A stretch of DNA of 64,000 bases from Shewanella sp. MBTL60-112-B2 (GTDB taxonomy: Bacteria > Pseudomonadota > Gammaproteobacteria > Enterobacterales > Shewanellaceae). The stretch lies in assembly GCF_019655055.1 (NCBI RefSeq), contig NZ_BPFA01000003.1, forward strand, positions 179,996 through 243,995. Reading direction: 5' to 3'. Each line of letters begins with the position of its first letter. Positions within the stretch are counted from its first letter, which is position 1. Below the pieces are notes generated by a model. That model saw only the letters and a list, made by a program, of their open reading frames with translations, ran no database searches and had not been told where the DNA came from. Position numbers and translations under genes: made by a program. Below are positions 20,057 to 31,100 of the stretch, piece by piece.

Positions 20057-21724
20057 ATGAGAGAAAACTTCAGTCTAATAACAGCTAATCGCGCTTGGGC
20101 AGAGCTTTTGCTGTCATCAACATTTATCAACCTCCTATCTCTCGCTTTACCTTTCACCATGCTACAAATTTACGACAGGATCTTACCTAATCAGGGCTAC
20201 GGCACCGCCAGTGTGCTGGCATCTGCTGTTGCTGTGGCTATATTACTTGAACTGATTTTACGTTACGCCCGTAGCTGGATGCTGGCCTCATCGGCTGCCA
20301 ACTTTGAGCTGCAAACCACCACTAAAGTTGTGACTGCGTTAATGCGATCGGATTATCACCATGTCGAAAAGCTGGGTACTGGTAAGGTTTATAACGGCCT
20401 TTCTGGCATTGCAGCTATGCGTGAACTCTATTCAGGCCAAGCCTTAGTCGCCTTAATGGATTTTCCTTTCGTACTGATATTTTTAGCTTTAGTCGCGTAC
20501 ATTGGTGGGCCTTTGGTGTTTATTCCTATTGCGGTTTGGGCACTTATAGGAGTGATGGTGTTATTTATTGGCAAAAAACTCACTTTAGCCACTCAGCATC
20601 TTGCGCTATCAGATAGTGAACGCTCACGCATGTTGATACTGGTGCTTTCAGGGTTAACCACAGCCAAAGCTTTAGCGATGGAGTCACGTCTCGCATCAAG
20701 CTACAGCGAAATAAACTATCGCCGCCTAGCAGCCCAGCAGCAAGTAGATTGGTTGTCTTCTAAGTTACAGGAATTAATACAAGGAGCGTCTCAAGCAACC
20801 ACACTATTGATTGTACTTATTGGCTGTTTAGAGGTGCTCAACGGCAACTTAACCACGGGTGGACTAGCCGCATGTTCAATATTAGCCGGGCGCGCTATCG
20901 CTCCCTTAAGTGCCATCATTAGCTTACGTTCAAGACTCGCCAGCGCTAAAACAGCCATGTCCCATGTCGATGACTTAGCTAAGTTGCCACAAGAATCATT
21001 TAACGCAAATGTGCAATATCAACAAAAGCTCCCTCTTGGCCCTATCACTTTTGTAGATGTGGCAAGTAGCCAAGTTGGCGCAAAACTCAGTGAATTTAAT
21101 CTTGAGATTAAACCAGGCAGTTTAGTTTGTATCACCTCAGACCCACTCACTCATGCCAGCTTGTTACTCAGCGTAGTCGGTGTATTTCATCACCTAGAGC
21201 AAGGAGCTATCCATATCGCAGGTGTTGCCCAGCATGAACATAGCGTCGATGAGTATCGCCAATCCGTTACCTACGTTGCACCTTGGCCAACACTCTTTGC
21301 AGGCAGCTTATTAGAAAACATGACCCTATTTAGGCCTGAAAAAGAGTCGTTAGCGATGGAAATTGCAGAGCACCTCGGGCTAACAATGAGCATCGCCAAG
21401 TTACCCGCGGGTTACCAAACAGAGGTGGGTGTTAATGACAGCCAAATGCTCAATAAAGGCGCTATAAAGCTACTCGCCATCGTCCGTTCAATAGTGCAAT
21501 CCCCTTCCATTTTATTACTTGATGAGCCGATGATCTCACTCGATGCAGACTCCCAAGCGAGGCTACTGACCCTGCTCACCCGATATAGAGGAAAAATGAC
21601 CATTATTTGCGCGTCTCACTTTACCACGCTAGCCGAGATAAGTGATTTAAGAGTCAATATCACCCCACAAGGCCAAGCAGAGCTGCTGGCACCAACGACT
21701 GCAACAACCACTACAAAAGGATGA
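20057..21724 (+). CDS. Type I secretion ABC protein with degenerate ATPase domain
   Basis: First gene of a type I secretion operon. The 555 residues comprise a type I secretion-type transmembrane domain (about 15-300; LPFTMLQIYDRILPNQ at 31-46 is the characteristic entry) and a nucleotide-binding domain (about 327-540). There is no N-terminal C39-like domain. The ATPase motifs are eroded: the Walker A place reads ITSDPLTHASLL (about 359-370) without GK(S/T); the Q-loop Gln is replaced (APWPTLF); the LSGGQ place reads QMLNKGAIK (463-471). Walker B LLLDEP and the H-loop His521 remain. It overlaps the second ABC gene by ATGA, and the two likely form a heterodimer. SD AGGATGAGG precedes the start. 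Confidence 0.88.
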   Translation: MRENFSLITANRAWAELLLSSTFINLLSLALPFTMLQIYDRILPNQGYGTASVLASAVAVAILLELILRYARSWMLASSAANFELQTTTKVVTALMRSDYHHVEKLGTGKVYNGLSGIAAMRELYSGQALVALMDFPFVLIFLALVAYIGGPLVFIPIAVWALIGVMVLFIGKKLTLATQHLALSDSERSRMLILVLSGLTTAKALAMESRLASSYSEINYRRLAAQQQVDWLSSKLQELIQGASQATTLLIVLIGCLEVLNGNLTTGGLAACSILAGRAIAPLSAIISLRSRLASAKTAMSHVDDLAKLPQESFNANVQYQQKLPLGPITFVDVASSQVGAKLSEFNLEIKPGSLVCITSDPLTHASLLLSVVGVFHHLEQGAIHIAGVAQHEHSVDEYRQSVTYVAPWPTLFAGSLLENMTLFRPEKESLAMEIAEHLGLTMSIAKLPAGYQTEVGVNDSQMLNKGAIKLLAIVRSIVQSPSILLLDEPMISLDADSQARLLTLLTRYRGKMTIICASHFTTLAEISDLRVNITPQGQAELLAPTTATTTTKG

Positions 21725-23856
21725 AAACAATGACTGGTAGCACTATGATTCATCCTGATAGCCCAACTCAAAGGACGGCAGACTCCTCTAATAGCACTGA
21801 ATTAAAAACCATTCTAGTCGCCCTTTTGCAGCAACTAGGACTATACGCTCAAGCCACAAACCTGATTAACGATAAAGCAATTGAAAGTATCGATACTGCT
21901 CAGCTTGCGGGGTTACTGAAGAAACACCATCTGGACTTTTCAGTCTATAAGCTGCATCAAAGCGCACTGTCTCAGTCTATCCATCCTTTTATTGTTGTAC
22001 CTGATAGTGAGCCAGCCTTTTTGGCTCGTAGACACGGCGAAGCCATTGAAAAGCATGATCGTACAAGTAATCAATGGCAACAAATAGATTATGCAGCACT
22101 GCCAAAAGCAAGCCATATCTTTGTGATTGAGTCACTGCCCAGCAGCAAGCAAAATGCACGTGCTTTTGCAGCCCACATGAGCAAAAGAACCAAGTGGTAC
22201 CGGCCCGTGTTTTGGTTAAGTTTATTGTCGAGTATTACTGGCCTTGCTGTGCCGCTATTTACTATGGCGGTTTACGATAAGGTTATCGGTGGTCAAGCTC
22301 CCAACGTATTACCAAGCATTGCACTTGGCGCCGCATTGGCGCTAGCGATATTGATTTCTAGCCGTCTTACTCGAGCTAACCTGCTAGCTACGGTCAGCAA
22401 TCGATTTGCTCGCGACTTATCTGACATCACCTTTAGACGCTTGCTTAGCATGCCGTTAATGGTGCTATCACGAGTGGGCTTATCAAATCATATTGCAAGA
22501 ATGCGCAATGCTGAAAAAGTGCGAACTTTATTATCTGGCCCTGGTGGTGCAGGCCTAGTCGATCTTCCCTTTACCTTGATAGCCTTTGTCACTATCGCCC
22601 TATTGAGCGGATGGTTAGTATTAGTACCGATAGTGATGTTATTGCTGTTTTATATTGTTATGAAAGCAGTCAATAAATATGCCCAGTCCGCCTCACCAAC
22701 AATCAGTAGTGATTATCAAAATTCAGTCAACGAACTCGCCAAAAACCTGCTTCAACTAAAAACCAGTGGTGACACCGAGGGGTGGAATACTAAATTTGCA
22801 CGTCAATGCAAAGAAAACTGTCGGCAAAATTTTTTATACGCCAAGCGCAATGGCCTTAATGCTGCGGTCGCTCATGCAATGAGCCTACTAACCGCGCTAG
22901 TGACGGTTTTCACCGGCATTTTTTTAGTGTTAAACCAGAGCATTAGCCCTGGCGCCTTGATTGCTTGTGTGATGCTGATCTGGCGAATTACCGGCCCTGC
23001 ACAATTGGCCTTCTCGTCTAGTCAAAAGATCACCATGATGGACTCGGCAATTAAGCAGTTTGACCGCTTTATGCAAGCGGGTACTGAGCATAGCGAGTTA
23101 CGCTTAGATACCCCCGCCACAGATAGTGCTCCTGCGATTAGTTTCCAGCATGTCACCTTACGCTATAGCGCCGAGACTGAGCCAGCTCTTGCTGGGGTTT
23201 CTGTGGATATAGCTCCCGGTGAAAACGTTGCCATTATCGGCCCTAATGCCTGTGGTAAAACCTCTATGTTACTTGCGGCTATGGGCGTTGCCGAAGCGCA
23301 AGCTGGCTACATCACAGTCAATGACAAAAACCTTAAACAGTACGACCCTGAGACTTTTAGATTATGGGCGGCATTTTGCCCTGCTGAGCCCGATCTATTT
23401 CCGGGAAGCTTGGCTGAAAACCTTAGAATTGCTAAACCAGATGCAACAGATGAAGAGCTAATTAAAGCCCTTTTTGCCGCAGGGGGCAGCTCATTATTTG
23501 CTGCACTCAATAATGACTTAAATATCGACCTATTTAATCGTGGTCATACCTTGTTGTCTGCAGTCGAAGGCAGTTACATCAGTTTAGCTCGGGCACTGCT
23601 AAAACAATCGACCCTTATCATCTTAGATGAGCCCATTGCTAACCGTAATCCTGCAGCTAAAGCTGCACTGCTTAATACTTTTAAAGAGCTAAAGGGCAAA
23701 GCAACAGTGCTATTTACTAGTCACGACCAAGAGCTGATTCAGCAGGCTGATAAGGTGGTGATCCTTGATAAAGGGGCTGTTGTATATGCGGGCCCTATTC
23801 CTGATCAAAATCAATCTCAAGCTGCAAATTCGCAGGAGGAAAACTCACATGGATAA
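21721..23856 (+). CDS. Type I secretion ABC protein with N-terminal C39-like domain
   Basis: Second ABC subunit, 711 residues. Residues about 25-140 resemble the C39-like domain found on type I secretion ATPases, but no catalytic Cys is visible. The transmembrane domain follows (about 160-430; LAVPLFTMAVYDKVIGG), then the nucleotide-binding domain (about 470-690). Walker A GPNACGKT (507-514), Walker B LIILDEP and H-loop His668 are intact. The Q-loop Gln is Ala (CPAEPDLF), the LSGGQ place reads SAVEGSY (613-619) and the D-loop is unusual (IANRNP). Paired with the first subunit, which lacks Walker A, it would supply the only canonical ATP-binding P-loop. Translationally coupled to both neighbours. 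Confidence 0.88.
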   Translation: MKTMTGSTMIHPDSPTQRTADSSNSTELKTILVALLQQLGLYAQATNLINDKAIESIDTAQLAGLLKKHHLDFSVYKLHQSALSQSIHPFIVVPDSEPAFLARRHGEAIEKHDRTSNQWQQIDYAALPKASHIFVIESLPSSKQNARAFAAHMSKRTKWYRPVFWLSLLSSITGLAVPLFTMAVYDKVIGGQAPNVLPSIALGAALALAILISSRLTRANLLATVSNRFARDLSDITFRRLLSMPLMVLSRVGLSNHIARMRNAEKVRTLLSGPGGAGLVDLPFTLIAFVTIALLSGWLVLVPIVMLLLFYIVMKAVNKYAQSASPTISSDYQNSVNELAKNLLQLKTSGDTEGWNTKFARQCKENCRQNFLYAKRNGLNAAVAHAMSLLTALVTVFTGIFLVLNQSISPGALIACVMLIWRITGPAQLAFSSSQKITMMDSAIKQFDRFMQAGTEHSELRLDTPATDSAPAISFQHVTLRYSAETEPALAGVSVDIAPGENVAIIGPNACGKTSMLLAAMGVAEAQAGYITVNDKNLKQYDPETFRLWAAFCPAEPDLFPGSLAENLRIAKPDATDEELIKALFAAGGSSLFAALNNDLNIDLFNRGHTLLSAVEGSYISLARALLKQSTLIILDEPIANRNPAAKAALLNTFKELKGKATVLFTSHDQELIQQADKVVILDKGAVVYAGPIPDQNQSQAANSQEENSHG

Positions 23857-25174
23857 TCGTCAACTGGCAAATCGAGTTTACCCAGAGCATGAGTTTACCG
23901 ATGCGATTGAAGCTCCCACAGAACGTAAATTTATTAAGCGAATTATATTTTTAATAACGGGTTCTGTACTCATCATGTTGCTTTGGTCTATTTTTGCTCA
24001 AGTAGAGGAGATCTCAAAATCTAAAGGCCAAGTTGTGCCATTAGGTCATAGACAGGTCATACAGAGCCAAACAGGTGGCACTATTGCTTCGGTGATTGTA
24101 GAAGAAGGCGATGTGGTAAAAACAGGTGATGTATTGGCTAGTTTTGTCGCCATCGATAGTAAGTCAGCAGAGGAAGAACTGGCCAGTAAACGGGCAAATT
24201 TACTCTTAAGGATTGAACGTTATGATGCTTACATTAATGAGCGAGATGCCGACTTTAGTGAGTTCATAGAGGCATATCCGCAATTAGTTAAATTACATCA
24301 TTCTTCGCTAAAACGCATGAATGAAGAACGCTTAGCTATGGCGAGTCTATCAGAGTCTGACATTGCCAAATCACAAGCGGAGCTTGATGGTTTAAAAGCC
24401 GAAATTGAGCCCCTTAGTGATCAAATCAATACCGCGAAACAAACCTTAAAAATGATGAATTCGGTAACAGAAGAGCAAGCGGTCTCTAAGTTACGTATTT
24501 TAGAGTCTCAACAAAAGCTCGACTCTTACATGCGCGAATTAAGAGGAATGGAGAGTAAGCAGCAAGTATTGGCCAAAAATGTGGTTAATCTGGAGCAACA
24601 ACTCAACCAAAAACAAGCGACCTTAATCAAGGAGGTTGGAGAGAGGCGCACCGAGGCTCAAGCTGAGCTGTTAGGAATTATCGCTAGATTAAAATCTTCC
24701 GGTTCGCTAGTTTCGCAAAACACCATAACCGCGCCAGTAGACGGCATTATTCAATCAATACCATCAACCTCATCAGGCAGTGTTATTCAGCCTGGGGGTA
24801 CGGTAGCAGTCATTGTACCTATGACTAAAACAGGTTTAATGGAAGCTAAGCTTTCACCTCGAGATATAGGTTTTGTAAGGGTTGGCCAACCCGTGCGCAT
24901 CAAGATTGATGCTTTTGATTACAGCCGTTACGGCGCTTTAGATGGCGTAGTGAAACGTATTTCCCCCAGTACCGACGCAGATGAAAAAGGTGGTGTGTTC
25001 TATAAGGTGCAAATTTCTATCGATAAGCCTTACTTTTCAGATAAACCGGGGCAATTTGACTTGATCCCCGGCATGACTGGCGAGGCCGATATTGTCACTG
25101 GCGATAAGACCGTCTTTCAATACCTTTGGAAACCCGTATTCACCAACGTAACCGAAGCTTTTGGCGAACGATAA
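23849..25174 (+). CDS. HlyD-family type I secretion membrane fusion protein
   Basis: Periplasmic adaptor that should link the ABC pair to an outer-membrane TolC-type channel. In the 441 residues there is one N-terminal membrane helix (about 33-53), a lipoyl half (VVPLGHRQVIQSQTGG), a long coiled-coil hairpin (about 100-290) and the second lipoyl half with beta-barrel (ITAPVDGIIQSI...GGTVAVIVP, then LSPRDIGFVRVGQPVRIKIDAFDYSRYG). The ATG at 23849 has AGGAGG upstream and overlaps the previous gene by 8 bp, which favours it over the longer frame. Unlike the ABC genes it looks fully conserved. No TolC-type gene lies in this operon. Confidence 0.93.
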   Translation: MDNRQLANRVYPEHEFTDAIEAPTERKFIKRIIFLITGSVLIMLLWSIFAQVEEISKSKGQVVPLGHRQVIQSQTGGTIASVIVEEGDVVKTGDVLASFVAIDSKSAEEELASKRANLLLRIERYDAYINERDADFSEFIEAYPQLVKLHHSSLKRMNEERLAMASLSESDIAKSQAELDGLKAEIEPLSDQINTAKQTLKMMNSVTEEQAVSKLRILESQQKLDSYMRELRGMESKQQVLAKNVVNLEQQLNQKQATLIKEVGERRTEAQAELLGIIARLKSSGSLVSQNTITAPVDGIIQSIPSTSSGSVIQPGGTVAVIVPMTKTGLMEAKLSPRDIGFVRVGQPVRIKIDAFDYSRYGALDGVVKRISPSTDADEKGGVFYKVQISIDKPYFSDKPGQFDLIPGMTGEADIVTGDKTVFQYLWKPVFTNVTEAFGER

Positions 25175-25187
25175 AGAGAGGCTACCC

Positions 25188-28100
25188 ATGAGTAACAACG
25201 ATAATAAGCGCGATTCAGCTTCTCAATCTGCACCTAAAAGCGATGATAAAATTGAACACAAAAAGCGCTTACAACAATCAGCAAAAAAAGCAGAGCAACT
25301 AGACAAAGACGCAAAACGTCTAAAAGCCAAAGAATTTAGAGACGGTGGTAAAGCTGAGCAAATAGCCAATAAAGATCTGGTCGCAGACAAGTCATGGTCA
25401 ACTCAAACCAACGCTTCAACAAATACGCTTGATCGCTCTAGTGCAAATATTGCTGACAACATAGATACCACAAACCTTGAAACCGATAGTCAGGCGTTAG
25501 CGGATCTCAACAGTAACAGCCCCCAATCAGAAGCGAATAATGTTACCGAGACCGAAAGTGATTCAGCAAATCAAACCTCGCAAGCAGAGCAGACAGCAGC
25601 CAATAAAGCTGCTAGACCAATAGGCTCAACCGAAACAACGGGCTTAGCTTCAGGCGCTAATTTTCGCAATGAAAATGCCCAAGCACCTGAGCTAACTAAC
25701 TTAGGGCAAGCTCTAACCTTTAGTGCCAATGAACATCAGCAGCCGCATTTTACTGTAGCTTTACAGCTACATCATTCTCAACTTGCACCTACCACACTAC
25801 CGCACACTCCCGATATTTTACCGGGCACCACGGCGACAACCGTGCCCTTAACGGCTGGCACTGGCACTGGCACTGGCACTGGCACTGGCACTGGCACTAA
25901 TGAAAAGCCATTAACTATCGACAGTCAACAACAAATTCAACAAGTTAAAGAAGACTCATCAGTCGATACAGTTCAAGGTTCATTAGTGGCTCATGGAGAT
26001 ACTAGCCAATCGGTAACTTGGTCGGCTAATCAAGCACAAGGCCAATTTGGTCAACTCACTCTTGACGGACAAACGGGTCAGTGGCACTACCATCTCAACA
26101 ACACATTAAACTCGACTGATACCTTAGTTGCCGGTGAACAACATACAGAACAATTTGTTGTTACTGCTACTGACGCTCAAGGCCACCAAGTCAACAGTGT
26201 TATTGCTGTTGCTGTTGAAGGGAGTAATGATCTGCCCACTATTTCAGGCATTCATCATGCATCGTTAAATGAAATGGGCAGTATAGATACCGTATCTGGG
26301 CAGTTACTTGCTACTGACCCAGATCATAATGACACAGCATCTTGGAGTGTATCGCAAAACCAAGGCCAATTTGGCCAGCTCGTTATCGACTCGCAAACAG
26401 GGCAGTGGCACTACCAACTTGATAACCAATCACCTAAGACTCAATCACTAAATCAAGGTGATAAAGCTACAGAACAATTTACCGTGATGGTAACAGATAG
26501 CTCTGGTCAGCAAGTTACTCAAAGTATTAGCATCGAAATCCATGGTAAAAATCAATCTGCACAAATAGGCGGAATAAATAGCGCTTCAATAACAGAAGAT
26601 CACCATGTCGATAGTGCTGGATTATTGCATGCAAACGGAACACTCACAGCCATTGATCCTGATGCCGGTCAAAGCCAATTTCTCGCTGACAATTACTCAG
26701 GGCAATATGGTCAATTTTCTATTACAGCTAGCGGTGAATGGCAATATACAGCAGGTAATAATAACAGCCAGATCCAAGGTTTAAAAAGCGGAGAGTCACT
26801 CACAGATACTGTGCTAGTGTATTCCGTTGATGGCACCGAGCAAAAAATCACAGTGATCATTAACGGCACTGACGATAAGGCGGTGATCGCGGGGACATCG
26901 ACGGCAAACCTAACCGAAGATAAAGATGTTCATTCAGGGCAACTTCGTGTCGATGGCGCACTCAGCGTTACCGATTTAGACAATGGCCAAGCCCAGTTCA
27001 GTGCGGAGTCATTACAAGGTCAATTCGGTACGTTATCAATCAATAATCTTGGTCATTGGACTTACACCGCGGATAACTCGCAAGCGGTCATTCAAGGGCT
27101 CAAATCGGGAGAGTCATTAACCGATACTTTGCTAGTGCACTCAGTCGATGGCACCGAGCAAAAAATCACAATGACCATTAATGGCACTGACGATAAAGCA
27201 GTGATCGCGGGTACCTCGACAGCAAGCCTTACCGAAGATAAAGATGTCCACAGCGGGCAGCTTAGAGTTGATGGTGCGTTAACTGTCACCGATGCTGATA
27301 ATGGCCAAGCGCAATTCCAAGCAGAATCACTGCAAGGAAGCTTCGGTACGTTATCAATCAATAACCTCGGCCACTGGACTTACACCGCTGACAACTCGCA
27401 AGCAGCTATTCAAGGATTAAAAACAGGTGAGTCACTCACCGAGACTTTACTAGTGCACTCAGTCGATGGCACCGAGCAAAAAATCACGGTAACCATTAAC
27501 GGCACTGATGACAAAGCCCACATTGCGGGAACCTCATCAGCATCACTCACCGAAGATAAAGACGTTCATAGCGGACAACTGCGAGTCGATGGAGCGCTTA
27601 TTGTTACCGATCTCGATAACGGTCAGGCGCAGTTCCAAGCGACAAGTTTACAAGGCCAGTTCGGTACTCTGTCTATCAACAATCTTGGTCACTGGATCTA
27701 TACCGCAGATAATTCCCAAGCGGTTATTCAAGGCTTGAAAACCGGAGAGCAACTCACTGAAACCTTATTGGTTCACTCCGTTGATGGCACCGAGCAGAAG
27801 ATTAGCGTTACCATCAATGGCACTGATGATAAAGCAGTGATCGCGGGGACCTCGACGGCAAATCTAACCGAAGATAAAGATGTTCATTCAGGGCAACTTC
27901 GTGTTGATGGCGTACTTAACGTCCTTGATACCGATAACGGTCAAGCGCAATTCACTGCTGAGTCACTGCAAGGTCAATTCGGCACACTATCAATCAACAA
28001 TCTTGGTCACTGGACTTACACTGCAGATAACTCGCAGGCCAGTATTCAAGGCCTGAAGACTGGTGAGTCACTCACCGATACAGTATTGGTGCATTCCGTT

Positions 28101-31100
28101 GATGGCACCGAACAGAAGATTAGTGTGACCATTAACGGCACTGACGATAAAGCGGTGATTAGCGACGCTCAAGCAAACCTTGACGCTAGAGGTGTCACCG
28201 AAGATCGTGGTTATATCGATACCCACTATAACCTGCACTATGATGGTAAGTTAAATATTCAAGATCCTGATAAAGGTGAAGGCTCGCTTGATCCCAATAT
28301 TGGGTCGCAAACTTACCAAGGCATAGGTTACGACACCAAGCTAGGTGGGCACATACTGCTAATGCGAGATGGCCACTACACTTACACCTTAGATAATCGC
28401 AATATTCAGAATCTCGCCGCAGGAGAGACCAAACAAGATTCAGCGGTTATTCGATCTGCCGATGGTACAACCCACACCATAGAGCTCACGGTACACGGAA
28501 CCAATGATAAGCCAACGATTGCAGCACAATCGCATACAGTTGTTGAAGGCGGCACTCTATTACAGGGCCAGATGGTCGGCCAAGATATTGATACTGGTGC
28601 GCAACTTCATTACTCAGCCCCAAAAATCGATGGGCTTATATTTAACTCTGATGGAAGCTATAGCTTTGACCCTAGCCATGCAAGTTATCAATCACTGGCC
28701 TCAGGGGCGACAAAAACACTCACTATTCCAGTCACCGTGACAGATGAGCATAATGCCAGCGCGACTCACCCCCTGTCGTTCACCATAACAGGGGTAAACA
28801 ACGCTGCAATAATAAGTGGCGTTGATACAGGTAATGTCGATGAAGGTCACGGCAGCTATGGTGATATGTCACCAGATTACGCACAACCTGGCATGGCGAA
28901 ACTAGGGCAATCTGCATTAACTGCTGATGGTAAATTGGATATTGTTGACCCAGATACTGGTGAATCTCAATTTGACTCTAAAGGTGGTGCTTGGAATAAC
29001 TCTTATCATGGTCAATATGGTCACTTACTATTAAACCCAGATGGTACTTGGCATTACCATGTCACCGTTGGGAGTGTTGATTGGGTTGGTAATCGTAAAA
29101 CAACTATCGGTACTACCATTGATGAGTTAGGTGACAATCAAACCCTAACCGACACCATTACCGTATACTCTAAAGATGGTACTGCTCACGACATAGTCAT
29201 TACCATTCATGGCGATAATGATAGACCTTATATCAGTTCTGAAGTAACACTTGCTACAAGCACAGAAGATACAACGCTTACTTTCAGCAAAGCCGATTTA
29301 CTTGCCAATACTATCGACGTTGATGTTAATGACGCAGGCAAGCTTTCCATTGCAAATCTGTTAGTCGATCACGGCTCTGTTGTTGATAATAAGGACGGCA
29401 CATACACCTTTACCCCAACCAAAGACTATAACGGCAAAGCTCATTTTAGCTATGACGTGACAGATGCTCATGGTGGTATTACGCATACTGGCGCTTCCAC
29501 CACACTCACAGCCACACCTGACGGCGCCATCATTTCAGAAGTAACAACTGGGCATGTCATTGAAGATGGGCCACATAGCAGACACAATGCAGGCGTTACA
29601 ACTGAACTCGCAAATGGGCAACTACAAGTTATTGATCCAGACAGCGGAGAGGATAAATTCCAATACAGCCAGTTTGGTGAATCCGCTATACACGATCCGT
29701 TCGGCGGCATGCTACGAATAGACAGTGCCGGCAATTGGGGTTATAGCGTTAATAATGCAGCTCTGCAGCATCTTGCCCAAGGACAAACGGAAACTGTTGT
29801 CTACCGTGTTCATAGCTATGATGGAACGGCATACGAGTTACACATTGACGTTGTAGGTAGCAACGATAGGCCAACAGTTACTCAAGTTGTGCTCAGTAAC
29901 GGTACTGAAGACACGCATTACCAAATGCAAGCTAGTCAGTTTGGATTCACAGATATCGATACTGGCGACACGTTACATTCCATAGCAATCACAGACCTAC
30001 CACCTGCATCACAAGGTAAGTTTGCCTTAGATGGCCACGATATTACCGCAGGCCAAAGTATTACCACTGCAGATATAAGTAAACTGCAGTTTGTTCCGGC
30101 CAAAGACTTTAATGGTAATGTGCAATTTAAATACACAGTAAATGATGGCCATGCCGATTCGGCCAAAGCGACTAATACTCTGCATATAACTCCTGTCAAT
30201 GATGCAGCTACCATTGATGGACAGACACAGTCCAGTAGCAGTGCTTCAATTACTGAAGATTCAGCCACCAGCACAATATCAGGTCAATTGACCTTAATCG
30301 ATCCCGATACTGGCGAAGAAAAGTTCGCAGCCAATACTCAAATACTAGGCCAATACGGTCAACTCACATTAGATGATAACGGTAGTTGGCATTATGCACT
30401 CAACAACGCCTCTCCCGCAGTCAATGGCTTAAATGCCGGGCAGCAACTCACCGATACCCTGACAGTCACCTCTCCCGATGGCACAGCGAGCAAGACTATT
30501 GCGATTACCATTCACGGCCATACCGACACGCCGACTCTACAACTACAAGAAGCGGGCACAACCCAAGGATTAGATCTTTATGCTGGCATTCAAGGTAATC
30601 AAATTAGCCAATTACAATACTCTACTGATGGTATCAATTTTACTAGCCAAATCCCGGCAGGGTTTAGCCTAGCAGCAGATGGACACACCTTAGAAGTCGA
30701 CCCTGCTCACTCAAGCTTTGATCACTTAGCCAATGGCGTTCAACATAAAATCTGGGTCAACTACCAGCTACAAGAAAGCAGTGGCAGTAACACTCACCAA
30801 TCGAGCCAACAAGCACAAGTCATTATCAGCGGCACCAGTGATAAACCTATTATTCATAGTTTCAGCGCAAACTCGGATCAGTATAGTGGTCCAGTCACGG
30901 GCAACTTGCTTCAAGGTGCAAGCGATATAGACGATGGTGCACAGCTCACTTTACAAGATGTGCAATTTAAAGATCCAACGACGCATCACTACATCACAGT
31001 TCATACGGGGCAGGATGTGTCGATTACCGGTGTTGGCCAAATCCATATTGCAGCAAACGGCGACTATCGCTTTACTCCAGAGAGTAGCTTTACTGGCGAT

